Shown here: positions 31,354-38,377 of the stretch, piece after piece | Position numbering within the stretch: position 1 is the first letter of the stretch | Layout of the letters: every line of letters starts with the position of its first letter | From: a virus | Reading direction: 5' to 3' (one strand) | DNA length: 52,411 nucleotides | Virus record (IMG/VR): IMGVR_UViG_3300009488_002371 | Span: 1 to 52,411 of that record | The notes under the pieces: model-generated | Seen by the model: only the letters and a program-made list of their open reading frames with translations | What the model was told of the DNA's origin: nothing | Databases searched by the model: none | Program-made: the position numbers and the translations under genes

Positions 31354-32645
31354 TAGAATATCTCTCTCTTACGGTAGACCGAGTAGCCTCCTATGGGCCT
31401 TCGTCCCTTCGTGAGCATCCTGTGGGCTCCGCTTGAGGCGTCCACGCGGTCCTTGTGGGCTCCTTCGGGGAAGGCCTCAAGCTCGTCGAGGTAGCCTTCT
31501 ATGTTCCATGTGCCGGGGACCAGGAAGACGTTCTGGGCCTGGGCGGCGCTGCTCAGGGGGACGGCTCTGTCGGCTTTGGAGCCCGTCACCTTGTCGGGGT
31601 AGAAGGCGTAGCCGGCTAGGACCTTGCGGGCGTAGTGGTCGATGACGTCAACGCCTGCAGAGCCCGGCTCCTGCTCCAGGTACACATGGACGCTGAGCAG
31701 CTCCTGTTTTTCCACGCGCAGCCTGTCGAGGACGGCCGTCTGCTTGATGAGATCTTCAACTGTTTTGGGTGTGCCTCTGAGGTGCCTTATGTCGAGGACG
31801 TAGAAGCGGCCCGCGTTGTCCATGGCCATAAGGACGCCGGCGGTGTAGGCGGGGTCCGTGCCTAGCTTCTTCTCTGAGGCGGCTTTGTCCCAGTACCGGA
31901 TGGCTCGGCATCCGGCGGGGTGGTCCATCTGTATGGTGAACCAGCTGCTTCTGAACATTCTGCCTACGTCCTTGATGTCCCAGTTGCCGTCCATTAGTCG
32001 CGCGCGCATAACGGGCTCAAGGTGCATCAGGCTCTTGATGTAGGTCTCCTTGTCGAGCCCAGGGTTGTCATCTATCTTCGCGGGTATGAAGGGGGCGACA
32101 GCGGTTTTGTAGTCGACGTAGCGCCGTTTCACCCACTGCACATAGGGGCCGTCGGGGTTTCCGGCGTTCCTCATTCTCAGAGGAACATTGTAATCCTCAA
32201 GCTTCTTCGTGCGCCTGAGCCGGCTGAACAAATACCGAACCTGATTCTCCCTGTGCTGGGGAACCTCATCGAAGCCCACGTACTGATAGGCAGAGCTCTG
32301 GTAGCGCAGGTGGTCGAGGGGCGCGTCCATGTAGCCGAAGGTCACCGACGAGCCGGCGGGGAAGTGGTAGGTGTTGGTGTCGCCCTTCCACTTCGCCTTA
32401 TTCGCCCACCACTCATGAGCCCTGGGTATAAGCCCCTCGGGGAGCTGATGGTCTCGCAGCGTCTTCCTGAAGAGGATGGCTGCGTAGCCGGGTATGTGGC
32501 AGAACATGACGGCACCCATCAGGAGGGCGTCGCTCTTGCCTCCCCCGGCGGCGCCTCCGTAGAAGGCCTCGAAGTCGGGCAGGGTGAGGAACTGCAGTTG
32601 TTTGATGGAGGGTCTTTTGCCGTTATCCGGGGGTATCCAGCCCAT
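31353..32645 (-). CDS. terL: Terminase large subunit
   Basis: 430 residues from ATG 32645; an upstream TTG at 32771 would add 42 residues inside the TerS gene and is less likely. 'KRPSIKQLQFLTLPDFEAFY' (Q-motif region), Walker A 'GGAAGGGKSDALL', Walker B 'YQYVGFDEVPQH' and nuclease acids 'RYWDKAASEKKLGTDPAYTA', 'EQEPGSAG' and 'AHKDRVDA' are all in order. The ATPase translocates DNA into proheads and its RNase-H-like domain cuts it. Complete. Confidence 0.93.
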   Translation of the reverse strand: MGWIPPDNGKRPSIKQLQFLTLPDFEAFYGGAAGGGKSDALLMGAVMFCHIPGYAAILFRKTLRDHQLPEGLIPRAHEWWANKAKWKGDTNTYHFPAGSSVTFGYMDAPLDHLRYQSSAYQYVGFDEVPQHRENQVRYLFSRLRRTKKLEDYNVPLRMRNAGNPDGPYVQWVKRRYVDYKTAVAPFIPAKIDDNPGLDKETYIKSLMHLEPVMRARLMDGNWDIKDVGRMFRSSWFTIQMDHPAGCRAIRYWDKAASEKKLGTDPAYTAGVLMAMDNAGRFYVLDIRHLRGTPKTVEDLIKQTAVLDRLRVEKQELLSVHVYLEQEPGSAGVDVIDHYARKVLAGYAFYPDKVTGSKADRAVPLSSAAQAQNVFLVPGTWNIEGYLDELEAFPEGAHKDRVDASSGAHRMLTKGRRPIGGYSVYRKREIF

Positions 32646-33144
32646 CTTCAGGGCGTTCTTCAGCGCCGAGTATAGTGCTTGGCTCTGTTTGACGTAGTCT
32701 TCGCGCCTCGTTCTCCATGAAGTTATCGATGATAACTCTGACTGCGTCTTCGTCGAGTCCTCCGAGGTCAATGCCCTCTACCTCTATCCTCTGCTGAAGC
32801 TCTCCGGTGACCTTCTGCTCTATCTGTTTAGGAAGGAGGCCGGCAAGGGTGCTGATGATCTTTCCTCTAAAGGTCAGTTTCTGGCTGGGCGTCAGGTCGT
32901 CCCCTTCTATCTGATTGAGCTGCTTGTCGACAAGGGACCATACGAGGCCCTCGGCTCTGCTCCTGAGTCTTCGCCCTATCTCGGCTGCCTGGGGGCTGTT
33001 GAGCTCTCGGAATACAGTTGACCTGCTGATGTTCAGTTTTTCGGCTGTCTTCTGGTCGGTGTAGCCGGCGGCTTTGAGGTCGAGTATGAGGAGAAGTCTT
33101 TTGATTCTCCATGTGGCCCACTGTTTTGTGTCAGATTGGGTCAT
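32623..33144 (-). CDS. terS: Terminase small subunit
   Basis: 173 residues. N-terminal helix-turn-helix 'AAGYTDQKTAEKLNISRSTV' for DNA recognition, a helical middle suited to oligomerisation ('SQKLTFRGKIISTLAGLLPK') and an acidic C-terminus. Overlaps TerL by 23 nt (or more if TerL starts earlier). Preceded by tandem 19-bp repeats that probably hold its promoter. Confidence 0.8.
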   Translation of the reverse strand: MTQSDTKQWATWRIKRLLLILDLKAAGYTDQKTAEKLNISRSTVFRELNSPQAAEIGRRLRSRAEGLVWSLVDKQLNQIEGDDLTPSQKLTFRGKIISTLAGLLPKQIEQKVTGELQQRIEVEGIDLGGLDEDAVRVIIDNFMENEARRLRQTEPSTILGAEERPEDGLDTPG

Positions 33145-33198
33145 GGGGCTTCATTCTCTCCAGTCTACGATGCTCAATAAATTTCACCATAAAAAATG

Positions 33199-33236
33199 GA
33201 TTATCCTATAATCTATTGATTATCCTATAATCTATT
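33199..33236 (-). promoter_or_regulatory. Tandem 19-bp repeats at the terminase promoter
   Basis: GATTATCCTATAATCTATT occurs twice head to tail with no spacer. Each unit contains an inverted repeat GATTAT-CCT-ATAATC, and on the minus strand a TATA-like GATTATAGG. A further T-rich box (TTTTTTATGG) lies just downstream. Leader from here to ATG 33144 is about 55 nt. Looks like a late-operon promoter with two operator copies. The rest of the 146-nt gap is AT-rich. Confidence 0.7.
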
Positions 33237-33290
33237 ATTCATAATATGATTCGTAGAGGAACTGAGGGCAGTTGATAGTAGCATTATCTT

Positions 33291-33965
33291 CTATATTATT
33301 ATTGTACCCTGCTGGGAGGTCTGCTCCGCGAGCAAGAGGTCACTATGTATATGAACATGACAGGAACGGCAGAGTGTGATCAAGTTTTCTGGGATATTAT
33401 TTTTCTTATCTTCATCTATATGATGTACATCTAGTAAATATTCTAAATTATCTTGAGTTAAACCACATTCTTGACACAGGTAGTTATCTCTTGCTCTTAT
33501 TGAGTCTCTTAATTTATTCGTCCAGTCTTCTCCGTATCCCTTATCTGAAATGCCGCCCCTCCACTTCCAATGATTCTCACCTCGAACTTTGAGGAAGGGT
33601 TTTCCCTTGTTCCAAGGAATCTGCCCCTTATGAGCTTCAGATAGTACCTTTCGATGTTCCTCAGACATGGTTTTACCTTTGTTCCATGGCTCTATCCCTA
33701 AAGTAAGGGGTGGCAGTATGCCCTTTCTTTTCAAAGTTTCAGATATTTTTCGTTTTGTTTCGTCAGTTATTGGTCCACGAGGGATTTTATGACCTTTTTT
33801 AAATTCCGTTCTGGGCGATCTACGCTGTCCCTTTGAGGATTCAGACATCTTCCTTAATCGCTCATCGGTTTCCTTTGTAAGGCCAGTATTCCACGTTGAT
33901 TTGACCCTTGAATCGGTTTCTTTAGTTAAACCCTTATTCCAAGGCGTATAACCCTTTTCGAAATC
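33291..33965 (-). CDS. HNH endonuclease with NUMOD3 repeats (N-terminus lacks a start)
   Basis: From ATG 33848 the protein has 185 residues, but 39 in-frame upstream codons continue the same NUMOD3-type repeats ('GYTPWNKGLTKETDSR', 'TWNTGLTKETDERLRK') back to a TAG at 33966, with no ATG/GTG/TTG between. Repeats 'IEPWNKGKTMSEEHRKVLSE' and 'QIPWNKGKPFLK' follow, then the HNH domain: 'YLCQECGLT', 'LLDVHHIDEDKKNNIPENLI', 'TLCRSCHVHIH'. The gene is AT-rich compared with its neighbours, a sign of recent transfer. HNH enzymes beside terminase can assist packaging or be homing endonucleases. Confidence 0.8.
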   Translation of the reverse strand, partial: DFEKGYTPWNKGLTKETDSRVKSTWNTGLTKETDERLRKMSESSKGQRRSPRTEFKKGHKIPRGPITDETKRKISETLKRKGILPPLTLGIEPWNKGKTMSEEHRKVLSEAHKGQIPWNKGKPFLKVRGENHWKWRGGISDKGYGEDWTNKLRDSIRARDNYLCQECGLTQDNLEYLLDVHHIDEDKKNNIPENLITLCRSCHVHIHSDLLLAEQTSQQGTIII

Positions 33966-34232
33966 CTATTGAAGGTCACCTATCATTTGTTGCGATCCGG
34001 TCCCTCTTGAGTTCGAAATTATCTCGCCTTTCTCGAAGAGCCCAGCAGCTGGAAGAAGCAGGGAGGTCCTGTATCGGGGCAGTTTGCCTATGAGCTCGGC
34101 GAGGACTTGTCCCTGTGTGAGGTTGTTGACGCTCTCCGATTTCTCTCGGTCTCTGTGGGAGTGGGTGCTGACGATTCGCGCGGTCGCCCGTTTTATGCGG
34201 GCCTCTCGTGATCTGCGTCCTCTGTGGGTCAT
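33966..34232 (-). CDS. Basic small protein, doubtful, in frame with the HNH gene
   Basis: 88 residues: Arg-rich start ('MTHRGRRSREARIKRATARI'), then 'SVNNLTQGQVLAELIGKLPR' and 'LFEKGEIISNSRGTGSQQ'. Ends in TAG, after which the HNH frame continues without a stop. Its 'LFEKGEI' resembles the 'DFEKGYT' just past the TAG. It may be a gene whose 3' end was the HNH insertion site, or the N-terminus of a readthrough product. An overlapping second frame (33976-34260) was not preferred. Confidence 0.4.
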   Translation of the reverse strand: MTHRGRRSREARIKRATARIVSTHSHRDREKSESVNNLTQGQVLAELIGKLPRYRTSLLLPAAGLFEKGEIISNSRGTGSQQMIGDLQ

Positions 34233-34284
34233 TGAGACTCATCTCTGAGCCGCACGTCACGACAGCGTCGGAGGCGGCAGGTTG

Positions 34285-34572
34285 CTACAAGCTTTTTCGT
34301 GCGCGTTCGCGTGCGCTGTAGGCTCCGACGAGGCGGTGGCCAGTCACGTCGACCCCCGCTCCAATCAAGAAGGCGGAGAGGTAGGTGAATATGGTGACGT
34401 CTTGTATGCCTTCAAATATGAGGGCTGAGGCGAGGCCGGCTATGAAGGCTCTGATAATGCTGCCAGTGAATTTCCGTTGGTCGAATTTTTCGCCTGAGTC
34501 TATCCAGCCGAGGAGGGCGACGGTTATAGCCCCGAGTATGGTTATCGCGATTAGTATGATCTGGGGATCCAT
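34285..34572 (-). CDS. Small membrane protein (possible holin)
   Basis: 95 residues with membrane helices at about 5-22 ('ILIAITILGAITVALLGWI') and about 40-72 (two hydrophobic segments around 'AFIAGLASALIFEGI' and 'YLSAFLIGAGVDVTG'), and a basic C-terminus ('YSARERARKSL'). Size and layout suit a holin-like protein at the start of the late region. The TATA box 24 nt upstream of the ATG, and no ribosome site, suggest leaderless translation. Confidence 0.65.
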   Translation of the reverse strand: MDPQIILIAITILGAITVALLGWIDSGEKFDQRKFTGSIIRAFIAGLASALIFEGIQDVTIFTYLSAFLIGAGVDVTGHRLVGAYSARERARKSL

Positions 34573-34595
34573 CTTGTTGAATTAGTTATTGTGAG

Positions 34596-34604
34596 TATAT
34601 TAAA
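34596..34604 (-). promoter_or_regulatory. TATA box of a probable leaderless transcript
   Basis: Minus strand TTTAATATA ends 24 nt before ATG 34572, matching the archaeal TATA-to-start distance, so transcription probably begins at or next to the ATG. Confidence 0.6.
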
Positions 34605-34859
34605 GTATAGCATTAGCATTAGAATCACATGGATAGACATGTGTTTGAATTGTCCCGCGGGTCAAGTCTACGTTCTTCGAGGTCTACGAGTACGTAAAAT
34701 TACTGAGAAAGTAGGCTGATTTGCACCAAACTCCTCTACGGAGAGGAATGCTATGCCCCGGGGCATAATTTCTCAAAGGAAAACGCATCCCAGCATAAAA
34801 GAAAGCCAAAAACGCTTATTTTCAAAGTGTGTTCATCATTAGCGTGCGCACGGGCGGAC
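34605..34859. other. 255-nt noncoding region rich in short palindromes
   Basis: No gene seen. It holds TATGCCCCGGGGCATA (16-nt perfect palindrome, about 34752-34767), CCCGCGGG, GTGCGCAC, ACATGT and TACGTA, a hairpin CCTCT-CCGT-AGAGG, and CGTAGAC twice 16 nt apart. It separates the early from the late region and could carry an origin, packaging site or regulatory hub. Confidence 0.45.
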
Positions 34860-35123
34860 TCATTTCTCTGTCTCCGGTTCGTGTGAGGCGGTGTCCCTCC
34901 ACTTGCATTCGCGGAGGTTTTCCTTATCGGTGGGTTTGGTGGGGTACATGTGGAGGGTGAAGGGGCCGAGGATTTCGCCGTTGTGGTTTATGAAGTAGGC
35001 GTCTTCGATGATGGGTATGCCGTCTTTTGTGGTGACGGCTTGGGCGCGGTATTCGAGGACTTCGCCGGTGTTTAGGACTATGTGGCCGTGGCGGGGTAGC
35101 TCGTGGTAGGCGTGTTTACTCAT
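34860..35123 (-). CDS. Hypothetical protein
   Basis: 87 residues from ATG 35123 (GGTGA upstream; an earlier GTG-type start is less likely). Beta-rich middle: 'GHIVLNTGEVLEYRAQAVTT' and 'IIEDAYFINHNGEILGPFTL'. Charged C-terminus with one Cys ('NLRECKWRD'). Last gene of the early region. No family recognised. Confidence 0.7.
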   Translation of the reverse strand: MSKHAYHELPRHGHIVLNTGEVLEYRAQAVTTKDGIPIIEDAYFINHNGEILGPFTLHMYPTKPTDKENLRECKWRDTASHEPETEK

Positions 35124-35134
35124 CAATATGTCAC

Positions 35135-35281
35135 CTACCAACAAGATCCATATTCATGACCAAGACACCTACAGCAAATCCATCTAAAGCCCTTTTCGGA
35201 ATTATCGGCTTGAGTATGACATGTCCTTCTCGTACCTTCATGCCCACACAGCTCGCATATAATTTTCGTAGCTTCCCTCAT
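35135..35281 (-). CDS. 48-residue zinc-ribbon protein
   Basis: ATG 35281 overlaps the upstream stop (TGATG), GGAGGT 12 nt upstream. Cys/His: 'IICELCGHEGTRRTCH' and 'WICCRCLGHEYGSCW', a compact two-knuckle zinc fold. Coupled to the winged-helix gene before it. Function unknown. Confidence 0.7.
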   Translation of the reverse strand: MREATKIICELCGHEGTRRTCHTQADNSEKGFRWICCRCLGHEYGSCW

Positions 35282-35496
35282 CAATCACTTGCAACCTCCT
35301 GGGCTCTGGCGGTTTCTCTTCCTTCTGGGGTTAGGGTTATTCTGTGGGTTCTTTCGCTTGTGTTTGTTTTGGTTCTTATGATGAGGCCTCTGTCTTCGAG
35401 GCGTTTGAGGCAGCGGCTGAATGATGCCCTCCAGTTCTGTGTTAGTGTATATCCCTTTTTTCTGAGGCTGTGCGCTATGTAGCGCGCGCGCGCCAT
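35281..35496 (-). CDS. Small winged-helix regulator
   Basis: 71 residues with 'NWRASFSRCLKRLEDRGLII' (recognition helix then wing) and 'RTHRITLTPEGRETA', the pattern of MarR/ArsR-like winged helices. The ATG is set in TATATGG just before a (GC)6 run, with no ribosome site, so a leaderless start is possible. It faces the plus-strand frame at 35470-35640. Confidence 0.65.
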   Translation of the reverse strand: MARARYIAHSLRKKGYTLTQNWRASFSRCLKRLEDRGLIIRTKTNTSERTHRITLTPEGRETARAQEVASD

Positions 35497-35640
35497 ATAA
35501 TAAAAGAATACTTTGAAAAGGGAAATAAGTTAGACGGTTTTTCTAATCTGAAGGGTAACTTAGAATGGGCCCGCCGGGCGCTGCCCCGGCTCAGGGAAGA
35601 CCTCGGGCTGATTGAGAAGTTCCTCGAGGCCGTGGACTAG
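35470..35640 (+). CDS. Possible plus-strand 56-residue protein
   Basis: GTG 35470 to TAG 35640 encodes 'IIKEYFEKGNKLDG...' and 'LEWARRALPRLREDLGLIEK' with natural-looking composition, in a stretch otherwise without a gene (35497-35665). The start overlaps the N-terminus of the minus-strand winged-helix gene, and its ribosome site is poor. Possibly a decayed or partial gene. One of only three plus-strand coding candidates in the window. Confidence 0.4.
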   Translation: MRYVARARHIIKEYFEKGNKLDGFSNLKGNLEWARRALPRLREDLGLIEKFLEAVD

Positions 35641-35665
35641 CGCGCGCTATCTGTAGATCTGCCAG

Positions 35666-36139
35666 TTAGACGTACTCTTCCGATAGTTTCCGCCTCTGTT
35701 CCTCGGAGAGGGTCCTGTAAATTTTCTGGACTTTTCTTCGCACTTTCTCCTTAGAGGGATTCATGCCTTCATTCCGGTAGACGGTCAATATAGTGTCATC
35801 TAATATCTCGAATAGATGAGCTCTGTCGCTGATTTCCCGCTGGATCGCCTCGATTCTCTCTGCCTTCGCGTGGTTGGTGGTCCTCGGCGTGAGCCCGGCG
35901 TAGCCGTCATGGTAGAGAACCTCGATGTTACTTGCCACGTGCTTGGGGTCCGTGTTTCCCTTTGATTCAAAGTAGTCCTGCAGTTTTTGATATAGTTTGG
36001 AGGATTCATTCATTCCTATGATGTAGACGCACGCCGATAGGTTCTCCGGGTTGGCTGGGCCTACGTGGTGCAGGTATCCCTTGTCATCCACTATTTGGAC
36101 GTAGTCCCTTTTCTTTACGGTCTTGATGTCCATTCTCAT
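35666..36139 (-). CDS. Hypothetical protein, early region
   Basis: 157 residues (ATG 36139; ATG 36133 also possible). 'DYVQIVDDKGYLHHVGPANP' at the N-terminus, helical C-terminal half ('AKAERIEAIQREISDRAHLF', 'SKEKVRRKVQKIYRTLSEEQ'). No family recognised. Has its own promoter with an operator-like inverted repeat. Confidence 0.75.
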   Translation of the reverse strand: MRMDIKTVKKRDYVQIVDDKGYLHHVGPANPENLSACVYIIGMNESSKLYQKLQDYFESKGNTDPKHVASNIEVLYHDGYAGLTPRTTNHAKAERIEAIQREISDRAHLFEILDDTILTVYRNEGMNPSKEKVRRKVQKIYRTLSEEQRRKLSEEYV

Positions 36140-36158
36140 GCTCGAATGCCTCGTGTAG

Positions 36159-36184
36159 TTAGTAGGTTTCTTACTAAATATAAG
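36159..36184 (-). promoter_or_regulatory. TATA box followed by inverted repeat
   Basis: Minus strand CTTATATTTAG (about 36184-36174) is a TATA-type box; TTAGTA-N7-TACTAA directly downstream (36177-36159) is a perfect 6-bp inverted repeat placed where a repressor would block the transcription start. Leader to ATG 36139 is about 20 nt or less. Confidence 0.5.
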
Positions 36185-36197
36185 GTATAGGGGGAGA

Positions 36198-36530
36198 TCA
36201 GTCGAGTTTGTAGCCGCCCGGCCTCCAATAGGGATTAAGTTGCCAGGCGATCGACCTGCGTTTTCCTATCCGGCATAGGCGTTTCTCGCTCTCAATGATA
36301 AGGGGATTATATTTGAGTGGGTTGTTCTTGCCCTCTCCTCTGAGTTCGTAGACTCTGGGCGTGATCGTGTTGATGTCCCATCTGAGTTCGCGCGCGAGCT
36401 CCCTGTTTGTGAAGGTCATCGCAGGGTTGTAGGTGAATATTCTTAGGACGGCTCTCTGCTTCGCGCCGAGGTCGGGCAGCACGTCGCTGAAGTATGCCCC
36501 TAATGAGGTTTCCTGTATGGCTGTCTTCAT
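36198..36530 (-). CDS. Winged-helix DNA-binding protein
   Basis: 110 residues. 'LGAKQRAVLRIFTYNPAMTF' followed by 'TNRELARELRWDINTITPRV' is a helix-turn-helix of winged-helix type; 'YNPLIIESEKRLCRIGKRRS' forms the wing. Likely transcription regulator of the early region. ATGA overlap with the upstream gene. Confidence 0.72.
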   Translation of the reverse strand: MKTAIQETSLGAYFSDVLPDLGAKQRAVLRIFTYNPAMTFTNRELARELRWDINTITPRVYELRGEGKNNPLKYNPLIIESEKRLCRIGKRRSIAWQLNPYWRPGGYKLD

Positions 36531-36793
36531 TTTTGGTAGATCTCAATGATGGTCATGTCGTCCGCGATTTTCTGTCGGATGGGGCAGTCGGGCGGGATGT
36601 TGCCGTTGCAGAGGAATAGGTTTTTGGCCAGGCCTAGTCTGAGGGCTTCCTTGGAGGGCTCGCAGATGCCGTTGTCGTGGTGCTCGCATTTACGGGTTTT
36701 TGACTTCCGTGATAGGGGTGTGCGTGGATGGCGTTTATTGGGCTTTTTACCGTAGTCGTCGTGGAGGGTGCTGGCCTTCTTGAAGTCACCCAT
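36527..36793 (-). CDS. Cys-rich protein with DFKxAxTL N-terminal motif
   Basis: 88 residues from ATG 36793 (GGAGG 7 nt upstream). Begins 'MGDFKKASTLHDDYGKK', nearly the same as the neighbouring gene's 'MDEFKRANTLDKDH'. Basic middle, then 'KCEHHDNGICEPS' and 'LCNGNIPPDCPIRQ' with four Cys and two His as likely zinc ligands. Unknown function. Confidence 0.7.
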   Translation of the reverse strand: MGDFKKASTLHDDYGKKPNKRHPRTPLSRKSKTRKCEHHDNGICEPSKEALRLGLAKNLFLCNGNIPPDCPIRQKIADDMTIIEIYQK

Positions 36794-37163
36794 CAGGAAT
36801 CCTCCTTTGGCGTAGACTCTGAGAAAACGAAAATAGGGCATTTATCGCGTCATATCTGTCTTGAATTTTCTTTTCTATAATTTTATCAAGACCAGCAATA
36901 TATCCATCGAGTATTTTATTTGTCGCTCCAAATATTTCATAATGGTCTTTACAATAGTACCATAACTCATAGTAATCTAAAACAGGTTCTCCCAGAATGT
37001 TAGTCATTACTTTTCCACGTTTGTTTTTCTTCCATGCTGGCATTTGTATCGCTCCATAAGAGGGTAAACCACAGACACGACAATTTGGAATCGTTAATGA
37101 GGAAACAGGAATGTTGGTGCTGTGGTCTTTATCGAGGGTGTTGGCTCTCTTAAACTCGTCCAT
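36786..37163 (-). CDS. Zinc-binding protein with DFKxAxTL-like N-terminal motif
   Basis: 125 residues. N-terminus 'MDEFKRANTLDKDHSTN' is related to the downstream gene's. 'IPNCRVCGLPSYG' and 'ELWYYCKDHYEIFG' are probable zinc ligands; a C-terminal helix follows. Overlaps both neighbours. AT-rich compared with flanking genes. No family recognised. Confidence 0.7.
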   Translation of the reverse strand: MDEFKRANTLDKDHSTNIPVSSLTIPNCRVCGLPSYGAIQMPAWKKNKRGKVMTNILGEPVLDYYELWYYCKDHYEIFGATNKILDGYIAGLDKIIEKKIQDRYDAINALFSFSQSLRQRRIPDG

Positions 37164-37408
37164 TAGTATGTCACCTCGCGCGCGAGTGTCTCAGTTTTTG
37201 TCACGGTCACTTTACCGGACTTGGCTGCTTTTCCTCCAGCGGTCAAAACGCGCTGTATTTGTTTATAGAATTTCTCAGCTCTCATGAAGAGCGGGAGCTG
37301 ATAGGTCTCGGTGGTGGGGGATACCTCGTAGTCGAAGCTGCCCGTAATGTATTCTCCTTCATTATCGGATCTGATTAGTTGCACCCGCACTATGTATTTT
37401 TCAGTCAT
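37163..37408 (-). CDS. Hypothetical protein
   Basis: 81 residues. 'KYIVRVQLIRSDNEGEYITG' (strands), then 'LPLFMRAEKFYKQIQRVLTA' (helix), and 'KVTVTKTETLAREVTY' where the codons for L-A-R-E contain TCGCGCGCGA. No family recognised. Its stop is one base from the next start. Confidence 0.7.
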   Translation of the reverse strand: MTEKYIVRVQLIRSDNEGEYITGSFDYEVSPTTETYQLPLFMRAEKFYKQIQRVLTAGGKAAKSGKVTVTKTETLAREVTY

Positions 37409-38050
37409 TCATCGCCAGACCTTGATGCCCTGCTCGGTCAGATAGTTCATTGCGAAGAACACAATGTCCGTAAGTTCGCCTGTAATCTTGTTCTCACGAG
37501 CCACGGCCCATATTTCCCTGCCCGTGATCTCCTCCTGATTCCTTGGCTCTATGTACTCCTCGAGGATAAGCTGCCCTAGCTTCTCGCCGGCGACGTACTT
37601 GGGGCTCAGAAGTCTCTTGTGGAGTTTCTGTGCTTCTTTTATCTGATCAAAATCAGCATCTGGAACCATCCAAATGCGCACGCGCGGACCCCGTTTTCCT
37701 CTCCCGCCTCTAGTTTTTACCGCCGGCACAATGAACTTGAATGCCCTCAAGTCCGTCAGGTAACGGTACATTGTCGGCTCCGATACCCCAAGTCTGTTTT
37801 GAAGGATGAGAGAAGTCGATGCCCCATAGTTAAGGAAGTGCCAGGCTGTCCTTCTCAGATTTTTTGTTGAGAGGATCTTCCCTACCTGCTCCAGATCATT
37901 CTCAGAACATAAGAATGACTCACGGGCGCTCAAGTGCTCAGAAAGGGAAATGCTCTCATGATATGATGATAATAATTGAATAGCTTTAACTATATTATAT
38001 ACCGAATTATTATCATTTTCTAAGAGCATTGTTTTCTTTGGGAGTGTCAT
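37409..38050 (-). CDS. Helix-turn-helix regulator
   Basis: 213 residues. 'TAWHFLNYGASTSLILQNRL' then 'GVSEPTMYRYLTDLRAFKFI' is a winged-helix DNA-binding domain with a basic wing ('KTRGGRGKRGPRVRIW'). The last 70 residues are helical, perhaps a dimerisation or ligand domain. The largest regulator in the early region; a candidate early/late switch protein. Confidence 0.72.
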   Translation of the reverse strand: MTLPKKTMLLENDNNSVYNIVKAIQLLSSYHESISLSEHLSARESFLCSENDLEQVGKILSTKNLRRTAWHFLNYGASTSLILQNRLGVSEPTMYRYLTDLRAFKFIVPAVKTRGGRGKRGPRVRIWMVPDADFDQIKEAQKLHKRLLSPKYVAGEKLGQLILEEYIEPRNQEEITGREIWAVARENKITGELTDIVFFAMNYLTEQGIKVWR

Positions 38051-38054
38051 AGTG

Positions 38055-38165
38055 TCACCTTCGCATCTGCATCCAGAGCACTATTCCGAGAGCCAGGGAT
38101 ATGGCGCCGCTTGCTATGATCAGCCACATGGATAGGCGGAGATTTCTCTTAAAATCGGCGCTCAT
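38055..38165 (-). CDS. 36-residue single-span membrane peptide
   Basis: ATG 38165 overlaps the upstream stop (ATGA). 'MSADFKRNLRL' precedes one hydrophobic helix 'MWLIIASGAISLALGIVLW' and a basic tail 'MQMRR'. Single-span membrane peptide; function unknown. Confidence 0.6.
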   Translation of the reverse strand: MSADFKRNLRLSMWLIIASGAISLALGIVLWMQMRR

Positions 38166-38377
38166 TGTCCTGTTGCCTTCTCCATCTCGGTTACGTTCTT
38201 GTAGTGTGTGCCCCGGACGTAGACCGGGCCGTGAGCCAGGGCATCCATGACCTCGTCGAAGGGGAGCTTCCTGCAGGAAAAGCAGACGTATTGGACGCCC
38301 CTGTGTCCGACATATATGCCTCGGCTCCGTTTTCGTGATCGAGGGGTTCCGCAGACGGCGCATTCAACTTCCTCCAT
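38162..38377 (-). CDS. 71-residue zinc-ribbon protein
   Basis: ATG 38377 overlaps the upstream stop (TAATG). 'VECAVCGTPRSRKRSRGIYV' and 'QYVCFSCRKLPFDEVMDALA' give a C-x2-C...C-x2-C ribbon with a basic loop. Possible nucleic-acid binder. Confidence 0.7.
   Translation of the reverse strand: MEEVECAVCGTPRSRKRSRGIYVGHRGVQYVCFSCRKLPFDEVMDALAHGPVYVRGTHYKNVTEMEKATGQ

Noticed and set aside
32646-32771. N-terminal extension of TerL to TTG 32771
   Set aside because: Would overlap TerS by 149 nt without homology; ATG 32645 gives the usual TerL start before the Q-motif.
33966-33968. Genome-wide pyrrolysine use of TAG
   Set aside because: TAG serves as a normal stop in several firm genes here (ends at 13092, 22577, 31171, 52200), so only local readthrough is worth testing.
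33976-34260. 94-codon frame overlapping the 88-codon frame before the HNH gene
   Set aside because: Gln/Arg/Pro/His-rich shadow composition; the other frame has more protein-like segments.
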